A stretch of 5,089 nt of DNA, from contig CAMCUG010000126.1 in the NCBI GenBank assembly GCA_945878835.1, forward strand, positions 1 through 5,089. The letters run 5' to 3'. The position numbers and the translations under genes were made by a program. This DNA comes from Chryseobacterium gleum (GTDB taxonomy: Bacteria; Bacteroidota; Bacteroidia; Flavobacteriales_D; Sanyastnellaceae). Positions within the stretch are counted from its first letter, which is position 1. Each line of letters begins with the position of its first letter. The notes beneath the pieces were generated by a model. It was not told where the DNA came from. It saw nothing but the letters and a program-made list of their open reading frames with translations, and did no database searches. Positions 1-4,361 of the stretch are shown here, in pieces.

Positions 1-713
1 CTCGATTCTTTACAGCCGCGGGTATTCCAATTAAAGAAGGTTATGGACTTACAGAAACTTCTCCTGTTATTTCCGTGAATACCTTGCGTACACCAAACAT
101 GTATTATCCGGGAACAGTGGGTACTATTATACCTAAAACCGAAGTGAAATTTGCTGCTGACGGAGAAATATTGGTGAAGGGCCCGCAAGTCATGATGGGC
201 TATTATAAAAACCCAGAAACCACCGCTGAAGTATTGAACGACGGATGGTTTAGCACAGGTGACATTGGAATAATTAAAGATGGTTTTCTAAAGATTACAG
301 ATAGAAAGAAAGAACTATTTAAAACCAGTGGTGGAAAATATGTTGCACCTCAGGTACTCGAAAACGCATTGAAAGAATCGCACTTCATTGAACAATGTAT
401 GGTGGTGGGCGACGGGCAAAAATTCCCGGGTGCTTTAATTGTTGTCGATTGCGCTTTCGCAAAAATTCACTTCCCAGAATTAGCCTCTCTATCAAAGGAG
501 GAAATCATTCAACATGAAAAATTAAATAAAGAAATTAAATCGTTCATTGCTGAAATGAACAAAGGCTTCGGGAGCTGGGAACAAATCAAAGGCATTCATT
601 TAATTGCAAATCCGTTTACCGTTGAAAACGGAGAAATAACTCCTACGCTGAAGCTGAAGCGCAAAAAAATTCTTGAGAATTACGCAACCGCCATAACACA
701 GTTGTACGGATAA
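1..713 (+). CDS. Long-chain acyl-CoA synthetase (AMP-forming), 3' part
   Basis: This gene enters the window already open; the reading frame starts at base 3 and ends with TAA at 711-713, giving about 236 C-terminal residues of a protein that is usually near 590 residues. The enzyme activates a long-chain fatty acid with ATP to an acyl-adenylate and then transfers it to CoA. Visible adenylate-forming motifs, in order, are YGLTETSP at bases 42-65, the STGDIG motif with its ribose-binding Asp near 252-269, the hinge motif DRKKELFKTSGGKYV near 300-345, and the C-terminal TPTLKLKRKK stretch near 639-668 with the catalytic-type Lys. The L-K-R-K ending and the GGKYVAPQ segment fit the FadD15/long-chain family rather than acetyl-CoA synthetase. 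A GTG at 75 is only an internal Val codon. The gene is followed after 5 nt by a PAP2 phosphatase gene, suggesting one transcript with a lipid theme. The exact chain-length preference cannot be told. Confidence 0.93.
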   Translation, partial: RFFTAAGIPIKEGYGLTETSPVISVNTLRTPNMYYPGTVGTIIPKTEVKFAADGEILVKGPQVMMGYYKNPETTAEVLNDGWFSTGDIGIIKDGFLKITDRKKELFKTSGGKYVAPQVLENALKESHFIEQCMVVGDGQKFPGALIVVDCAFAKIHFPELASLSKEEIIQHEKLNKEIKSFIAEMNKGFGSWEQIKGIHLIANPFTVENGEITPTLKLKRKKILENYATAITQLYG

Positions 714-718
714 CGCTA

Positions 719-1279
719 ATGATTGAACTTGACATTGCCCTGCTCAAAGCCGTAAACGGTCTCTTTATATACGGGTTCGACAAGACCATGCTTGTTATTA
801 GCGGCACCGCCACTTGGATTCCGTTATTCGCTTACATCGTTTGGCAATTGGTCATTACACATGGGAAAAAATTTGGCATTTATGCGATTCTTCTTGCATC
901 TCTTTCTGTAGGAATGAGTGATCTTGTTTCAAGCCGAATTTTCAAACCCTCCGTGCAACGTCTTCGTCCTTCGCACACCGAAAAACTTCAAGACGAATTG
1001 CATTACTCAAAGAAAAGCAACGGCGCAGACTATCGTGGAGGTGATTTTGGCTTCTACTCAGCCCACGCTTCTAACTTTGCTGCGCTCACCTTCTTTATTT
1101 TACTTGCGCTGCCAAGACATTACCGTCTCAACACAATTCTAATTTTCGCTACGCTGCTTACTTCGCTTTCAAGAATTTATTTGGGTGTTCACTTCCCAAC
1201 CGACATTCTCATGGGCTGGTTCATGGGTGGAATGTTCGGATATCTTTTCTACAGAATATTTGCCTTCATTAAACGATGA
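719..1279 (+). CDS. PAP2-family membrane phosphatase
   Basis: This is a complete 186-residue integral membrane protein of the type 2 phosphatidic acid phosphatase superfamily. The family removes phosphate from lipid phosphates or from undecaprenyl pyrophosphate at the membrane. The three catalytic signatures are present: K76-x6-R83-P84 (motif 1), SAH at 114-116 (a variant of the usual PSGH motif 2, keeping the catalytic His116), and S151-R152-x5-H158-x3-D162 (motif 3). Hydrophobic stretches at about residues 22-47, 52-71, 119-131, 137-150 and 161-183 fit five or six membrane segments, and the length suits the small single-domain members. ATG at 719 lies 5 nt after the acyl-CoA synthetase stop with no Shine-Dalgarno sequence, so translation as part of that operon is likely. 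Which lipid is the substrate (undecaprenyl pyrophosphate, phosphatidate or lipid A phosphate) cannot be decided from sequence. Confidence 0.92.
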   Translation: MIELDIALLKAVNGLFIYGFDKTMLVISGTATWIPLFAYIVWQLVITHGKKFGIYAILLASLSVGMSDLVSSRIFKPSVQRLRPSHTEKLQDELHYSKKSNGADYRGGDFGFYSAHASNFAALTFFILLALPRHYRLNTILIFATLLTSLSRIYLGVHFPTDILMGWFMGGMFGYLFYRIFAFIKR

Positions 1280-1308
1280 ACGGAATAACAATTGGATGAA
1301 AAAACGAA

Positions 1309-1914
1309 TTAACTCTTTTGCTCAACACGTTGACGCACCTCATTCAAGTTCTCTTCTTTTTTAGCATTCCTTCGTTCCTGATTTGAAACGGTATGATAGC
1401 TATGTCCTTCCAGGAATTTAATTTGCAGATTATCCCAAGTGATGCGGTCGCTCATTTCTCCACACGCCGACATTTCAAGAAATAAATTTTCCGCAATTAA
1501 ACTAAAATCTTCTCTTCCTAAATAATCCACATCGGCATCACAAAGTATCCGCGCCAGATGGTTCTTTGGATTTTGAGGTATATGCGTTGCTACAATACAT
1601 CCTATAATAATATCGCAATCTTCGTCGGCAAGTGTGTTCAACCCATCTGCGGATTGAAAAAAATCGACACTCGCTTGTTCATGCCCTGAACGAACCTTTA
1701 AGAACCCAGTATCGTGGAACAAGGCAGCAATTTTAAGGATTTCTAAATCGCGTACAGAAACACCCTCAAGTTTACCAATTGTTTGTGACTGCTCAATTAC
1801 ATCAAGCGTATGTCGAACATCATGATAATAATAATGTTTATTCAACCCATCTTTCAAGCGCTGAAGCACTGATTCAAGGTGTTGCATATAGAAGGATCTT
1901 AACTCAGTCATCAT
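1309..1914 (-). CDS. HD-domain phosphohydrolase
   Basis: The 201-residue soluble protein carries the metal-binding HD signature in order: His35 (in YHDVRHTLDV), the His67-Asp68 pair (AALFHDTGF), a second His78-Glu79, His111 (VATHIP) and Asp126/Asp128 (CDADVDYLG). HD proteins hydrolyse phosphoesters, often of nucleotides or signalling nucleotides; no extra domain shows which substrate this one uses. Residues from about 175 onward form a highly charged tail, probably a helix. The start is the first of two adjacent ATG codons (1914 and 1911); starting at the second loses only one residue. There is no Shine-Dalgarno sequence, as is common in Bacteroidota. The gene is convergent with the PAP2 gene (29-nt gap, no terminator-like hairpin there) and divergent from the Usp region across 78 nt. 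The family call is firm; a specific function is not. Confidence 0.9.
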   Translation of the reverse strand: MMTELRSFYMQHLESVLQRLKDGLNKHYYYHDVRHTLDVIEQSQTIGKLEGVSVRDLEILKIAALFHDTGFLKVRSGHEQASVDFFQSADGLNTLADEDCDIIIGCIVATHIPQNPKNHLARILCDADVDYLGREDFSLIAENLFLEMSACGEMSDRITWDNLQIKFLEGHSYHTVSNQERRNAKKEENLNEVRQRVEQKS

Positions 1915-1973
1915 TCAATTTATCAGCGTAAATTTCGTGAAATAAAACCACGACTAAGATGCATATTCTTTAT

Positions 1974-1981
1974 TACTTTTG
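1974..1981 (+). promoter_or_regulatory. Possible Bacteroidota -7 element before the Usp region
   Basis: The octamer TACTTTTG matches the TAnnTTTG -7 consensus of the Bacteroidota primary sigma factor exactly. It lies 11 nt before the ATG at 1993, which would leave a leader of only a few bases. I see no TTG-type -33 element at the right distance, so the call is weak. Confidence 0.35.
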
Positions 1982-1992
1982 AACGACCGAGT

Positions 1993-2145
1993 ATGAAAAA
2001 CATTAATCGCATTCTTATTCCCTTTGATTTAAGGAAAGATAGCTATAACGCCATTTTGCACGCAGAGTTCATTGCTCGCCGTGCAAATTCTGAAATTGCG
2101 ATTCTGTTTATTACATGCCCATGTGGCACTAAAAAAAATAATTGA
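1993..2145 (+). pseudogene. Truncated universal stress protein (UspA) domain fragment
   Basis: The ORF runs from ATG at 1993 to TGA at 2143-2145 and encodes 50 residues. It begins like a Usp domain: MKNINRILIPFDLRKD is a typical first strand with its D-containing loop, followed by a helix and a second strand ending near AILFIT. Then it stops, so the rest of the roughly 140-residue fold, including the ATP-binding G-x2-G segment, is missing. By hand alignment about 13 of 38 residues equal the start of domain 2 of the next protein (KKILVPLDLHKE), so it may be a relic of a duplicated domain. It ends in an A8 run (2131-2138), and its stop lies one base before the ATG of the full Usp gene, so it could also act as a translated leader. 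No family of free 50-residue Usp fragments is known to me, so a broken gene is the preferred reading. Confidence 0.55.
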
Positions 2146-2146
2146 T

Positions 2147-2974
2147 ATGTCGAAAATTATTGTCCCTTCTGATTTTTCAAGCACATCTGATGTTGCTGTT
2201 AAGTATGCATGTGAGATTTCGAAAACGTTAAGTTCTGAAGTACATATTTTGCACATCTTAAAAGATGGTGCAGATGAAACTGAAACACAATCGAAACTTA
2301 GCGCACAAATTAAAGAATCTCATTCAAACACGGGAGTAACTGCGCAGGCCATTGTTCGTCACGGGGAAATTCTCGACGAGATACCCAAAGTTACTGAAGA
2401 GACCAATGCTGAATTAGTTGTAATGGGCACACACGGGTTACGTGGATTTCAATTCATTACCGGCAGCCATGCACTTCGGGTAATCAGCGAATCGAAAGCT
2501 CCATTTATAGTTGTTCAGGAGCAAACTACGCGCACGGCGGATATCAAAAAGATTTTGGTTCCCTTGGACTTGCACAAAGAAACGAAGCAAAAAATAAAGT
2601 TTGCAAGTGAACTGGCTGCCAAGTTCAACGCAGAGGTTCATATAATATGTCCGAAAGAAACCGATGAGTTTTTAAATAACCAAGTGAAGCGTAACATGAG
2701 TTATGCTGAGGGGTATTTCAACGAGCGCGGAATTGCTTGTAAGACGAAAGTAACTGAGGAATGCAGCTCTGGATTTGTGAAGGAGATTATTAAATACGGT
2801 CAGTACGCCGAGATTGATTTGATCTGTATCTTGAATTTTGCTGGCGAGCGTTTGATTCATGCTTTTGGAGCAGATGCTGAGCAAAAAATTATTACCAACG
2901 AAGCTGGAATTCCGGCCATGGTTATTAATCCGATTAGTGCGAACGTTGATTCACGTAGCATCTTCGCGCAGTAG
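2147..2974 (+). CDS. Universal stress protein, two tandem UspA domains
   Basis: This cytoplasmic protein of 275 residues holds two Usp domains (about 1-125 and 133-262). Domain 1 starts with SKIIVPSDFSSTSD and has the nucleotide-binding segment G94-T-H-G97 followed by G106-S107, the form expected of ATP-binding Usp proteins. Domain 2 starts with KKILVPLDLHKET but has no G-x2-G...GS segment (ILNFAGERLIHAFGAD is found there), so it probably does not bind ATP. Usp proteins are induced in stress and growth arrest and act as dimers or nucleotide-binding regulators; the partner here is unknown. ATG at 2147 was chosen because the Usp fold begins exactly there. A longer form from TTG at 2072 would add 25 residues unlike any Usp and would overlap the preceding fragment in another frame. 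The TGATATG junction suggests translational coupling to the upstream fragment. Confidence 0.9.
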   Translation: MSKIIVPSDFSSTSDVAVKYACEISKTLSSEVHILHILKDGADETETQSKLSAQIKESHSNTGVTAQAIVRHGEILDEIPKVTEETNAELVVMGTHGLRGFQFITGSHALRVISESKAPFIVVQEQTTRTADIKKILVPLDLHKETKQKIKFASELAAKFNAEVHIICPKETDEFLNNQVKRNMSYAEGYFNERGIACKTKVTEECSSGFVKEIIKYGQYAEIDLICILNFAGERLIHAFGADAEQKIITNEAGIPAMVINPISANVDSRSIFAQ

Positions 2975-3000
2975 GGTTTAAAAAGATTTTGTCAGAAGTC

Positions 3001-3029
3001 TTGTTAATTCAAAAAGAGCTGTATATTTG
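3001..3029 (+). promoter_or_regulatory. Promoter of tRNA-Pro (Bacteroidota -33/-7 type)
   Basis: TTG at 3001-3003 and TATATTTG at 3022-3029 are separated by 18 nt, an excellent match to the Bacteroidota TTG / TAnnTTTG promoter. The expected transcription start is about 3034-3036, some 22 nt before the mature tRNA-Pro. This is the only clear promoter seen in the window. Confidence 0.75.
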
Positions 3030-3057
3030 CACCCCCTTAGGGTGCTAAAGAGCATTT

Positions 3058-3131
3058 CGGGGTGTAGCGTAGCCCGGTATCGCGCCTGCTTTGGGAGCAG
3101 GAGGTCGTAGGTTCGAATCCTGCCACCCCGA
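3058..3131 (+). tRNA. tRNA-Pro (anticodon TGG)
   Basis: A 74-nt cloverleaf can be drawn by eye. The acceptor strands CGGGGTG (3058-3064) and CACCCCG (3124-3130) pair perfectly, with A3131 as discriminator. The anticodon stem CCTGC/GCAGG (3085-3089/3097-3101) closes a 7-nt loop with TGG at 3092-3094, and the T loop shows GGTTCGAATCC. The C1-G72 pair is typical of bacterial tRNA-Pro. The 3' CCA is not encoded (ACA follows), so it must be added after transcription. The UGG anticodon can read all or most proline codons. Confidence 0.97.
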
Positions 3132-3137
3132 CAAAGA

Positions 3138-3166
3138 AAAGACAACTCGGTTGTCTTTCTTTTTTT
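3138..3166 (+). terminator. Intrinsic terminator after tRNA-Pro
   Basis: A perfect 9-bp stem AAAGACAAC/GTTGTCTTT (3138-3146/3150-3158) has a 3-nt loop TCG and runs into a T-rich tract, TTTCTTTTTTT, to 3166. It stands between the two tRNA genes, only 10 nt before the tRNA-Arg acceptor. Confidence 0.8.
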
Positions 3167-3176
3167 ACAGATGAAT

Positions 3177-3250
3177 GATCTCGTAGCTCAGTTGGATAGA
3201 GCATCTGCCTTCTAAGCAGACGGCCAGGGGTTCGAATCCCTTCGGGATCA
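3177..3250 (+). tRNA. tRNA-Arg (anticodon TCT)
   Basis: A 74-nt cloverleaf with acceptor strands GATCTCG (3177-3183) and CGGGATC (3243-3249), joined by six Watson-Crick pairs and one T-G wobble, with A3250 as discriminator. The anticodon stem TCTGC/GCAGA (3204-3208/3216-3220) carries the loop CTTCTAA with anticodon TCT at 3211-3213. The D arm TAGCTCAGTTGGATAGAGC and T loop GGTTCGAATCC are canonical. CCA is not encoded. It would decode AGA and AGG. No separate promoter fits in the 10 nt between the preceding T tract and this gene, so it probably depends on read-through from the tRNA-Pro promoter. Confidence 0.97.
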
Positions 3251-3260
3251 CGAAGAGACA

Positions 3261-3292
3261 AAAAAGTCCTCAACGAAAGTTGGGGACTTTTT
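3261..3292. terminator. Bidirectional terminator between tRNA-Arg and the nitroreductase gene
   Basis: A 14-bp stem (3261-3274 with 3279-3292, one T-G wobble) is capped by a GAAA tetraloop. The A5 and T5 ends supply a U tract in either direction, so it can end both the tRNA transcript on the plus strand and the nitroreductase transcript, whose stop codon lies at 3312, on the minus strand. Confidence 0.85.
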
Positions 3293-3311
3293 GTTTGTAG
3301 GAATTCAATAA

Positions 3312-3944
3312 CTATTTAACCTCATGAACGAAATCACTCATCGACTTCCTCACCTTCTTCGCATTGATTAAATAATCCTTCTCCGGATTTCGGTATCCTA
3401 AAGGGAGAAGAAGAACAGACTTTAAACCCTTCGCTTCCAAACCCAGAATACGATCTACCTCGGCAGGAACAAATCCTTCCATAGGTGTGGAGTCAACCTC
3501 TTCCATTGCCGTGGCTAACATCGCTATTCCAAATGCAATGCATGCCTGCCTTGTTGCGTGCTCGAAATTTACTTCTGCAGAGCGAGGGACATAACTATTC
3601 AAAATGGAATTGCGGTACTTCTCCCATCCTTCACCCTGCACTCCACGAACTTCATTCACCAAATCGAACCACGCATTCACTCGGTCTGCTGTGTATGTGT
3701 CCCACGAAGCAAAAACCAACAAATGAGAACAATCTTCAACCTGACTCTGGTTGTGCGCTGCCGCTTTCAATTCGGACTTTAATTCAGGATTCGTAATAAC
3801 CAGCAATTCGTATGGCTGCAATCCGGTTGAAGATGGCGATAGACGAATAGCCTCTAATATTCTTTCAATCTTTTCATCACTCACCTTTTCGCCATTCATG
3901 GCCTTCACCGCATATCTCCATTGCATTGCTTCTACTGCATTCAT
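3312..3944 (-). CDS. NAD(P)H nitroreductase, NfsB-type flavoprotein
   Basis: The 210-residue cytoplasmic enzyme belongs to the FMN-dependent nitroreductase family, which reduces nitroaromatics, quinones or pteridines with NAD(P)H as a homodimer. FMN-site features are R10-Y-A-V-K14 at the N terminus, S36-P-S-S-T-G-L-Q43-P near residues 36-44, PMEGF at 154-158 and the C-terminal LLLPLGYR at 178-185. Length and spacing match E. coli NfsB (217 residues). I chose ATG at 3944 because it puts the R10/K14 region in exact register with NfsB (MDIISVALKRHSTKAF); a TTG at 3953 would add only three residues. The physiological substrate is unknown; family members are often annotated NAD(P)H nitroreductase or dihydropteridine reductase. 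The gene stands alone, ends 20 nt from a bidirectional terminator, and has an inverted repeat (3980-3999) in its upstream region. Confidence 0.92.
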   Translation of the reverse strand: MNAVEAMQWRYAVKAMNGEKVSDEKIERILEAIRLSPSSTGLQPYELLVITNPELKSELKAAAHNQSQVEDCSHLLVFASWDTYTADRVNAWFDLVNEVRGVQGEGWEKYRNSILNSYVPRSAEVNFEHATRQACIAFGIAMLATAMEEVDSTPMEGFVPAEVDRILGLEAKGLKSVLLLPLGYRNPEKDYLINAKKVRKSMSDFVHEVK

Positions 3945-3979
3945 ATTGCTCAATTTTAGTACATTCTAATATCTTAAAC

Positions 3980-3999
3980 AACAAGATTTCTAACTTGTT
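3980..3999. repeat. Short inverted repeat upstream of the nitroreductase gene
   Basis: AACAAG (3980-3985) and CTTGTT (3994-3999) form a dyad with an 8-nt spacer, 36-55 nt before the nitroreductase ATG. The place and size would suit a dimeric repressor operator, but six-base arms also occur by chance in such AT-rich DNA. No regulator gene is nearby. Confidence 0.3.
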
Positions 4000-4030
4000 T
4001 TCAAAAAACATGATTACTTTAATGCACGGT

Positions 4031-4150
4031 GCAGTTACAAGGTCCGGTGGAAGGTCCTGCGGAAGGTCGCTACGCGAAGCGTCCTTGCGAAGCACCTTGT
4101 GAAACACCTTGCAACTGCCCCTTGTGCAAAACCTTTCGTAGAACCTTGCT
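4031..4150. repeat. 12-nt-periodic CCTT/AAGG array with 88-nt palindromic core
   Basis: AAGG tetramers start at 4039, 4051 and 4063. Facing them, CCTT tetramers start at 4083, 4095, 4107, 4120, 4132 and 4144, so the period is 12 nt with one 13-nt step. Several units resemble ACCTTGCGAAGC. The part from 4031 to 4118 is symmetric about 4074.5: 13-nt outer arms (GCAGTTACAAGGT and ACCTTGCAACTGC) differ at one position, AAGGT/ACCTT arms pair at 4051-4055/4094-4098, and a central CGCT/AGCG stem (4068-4071/4078-4081) closes a 6-nt loop. In a minus-strand RNA the one outer mismatch becomes a G-U pair, so a long imperfect hairpin could form in the xseB 3' trailer. The stretch has higher GC than its AT-rich flank at 3945-4025 and does not look coding. 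It may be a variable-number repeat, a REP-like element or a 3'-end structure. Confidence 0.7.
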
Positions 4151-4156
4151 AAGCAT

Positions 4157-4357
4157 CTACTGGTCAAGCTCCTTCAAAATCTTGTTCACATCCTCCTCCG
4201 TTGAAGTCAACTTCGTTTTGCAGATGGCTATTAACTCCGAAGCACGCTTCACCTTTTCAGATAAAATGTCTACTGTAATTTGTCCCAATTCAATTTCAGT
4301 TACAATGGCCTGCAATTCCTCGAAGGCCTGCGCATAGTTTACTTCTGGTTCACTCAT
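4157..4357 (-). CDS. xseB: Exodeoxyribonuclease VII small subunit
   Basis: This 66-residue acidic, helical protein is the small subunit of exonuclease VII, several copies of which bind each XseA chain; the complex degrades single-stranded DNA from both ends into oligonucleotides and takes part in repair. The family pattern is clear: YAQAFEELQAIVTEIELGQITVDILSEKV (shown here as two linked blocks, YAQAFEELQAIVTEIELG and QITVDILSEKV), then a Cys followed by KLTSTEEDVNKILKEL. Length is a little below the E. coli protein (80 residues), and the helical core is complete. ATG at 4357 lies 4 nt after the xseA stop (4362), the usual coupled arrangement that helps balance the subunits. The palindromic 12-nt array begins 7 nt beyond its stop codon. 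Confidence 0.93.
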   Translation of the reverse strand: MSEPEVNYAQAFEELQAIVTEIELGQITVDILSEKVKRASELIAICKTKLTSTEEDVNKILKELDQ

Positions 4358-4361
4358 ATTT

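Noticed and set aside
1280..1308. Gap between the convergent PAP2 and HD genes as a terminator site
   Set aside because: No hairpin with a T tract can be drawn in these 29 nt.
2072..2146. 25-residue N-terminal extension of the Usp protein from a TTG start
   Set aside because: The Usp fold begins at the ATG at 2147, and the extension is the out-of-frame reading of the upstream Usp fragment.
3037..3273. 78-codon minus-strand ORF containing GVAGFEPTTSCSQSRR
   Set aside because: It is the antisense translation of the two tRNA genes; this peptide is a well-known false protein found wherever tRNA-Pro is translated backwards.
3177..3311. tRNA-Arg 3' end as an integration (att) site
   Set aside because: No direct repeat of the tRNA end, integrase gene or foreign cargo is present nearby.
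3945..3953. TTG start three codons before the nitroreductase ATG
   Set aside because: The ATG gives exact N-terminal register with NfsB and is the better start codon; the TTG would add just three residues.
3877..4167. 96-codon minus-strand ORF between xseB and the nitroreductase gene
   Set aside because: It overlaps the nitroreductase start in another frame, and its composition is set by the 12-nt repeat; no domain is seen.
4029..4337. 102-codon plus-strand ORF with PCEAPCETPC repeats
   Set aside because: The repeats come from the 12-nt DNA period; the rest runs antisense through xseB. No signal peptide or known cysteine-rich family is seen.
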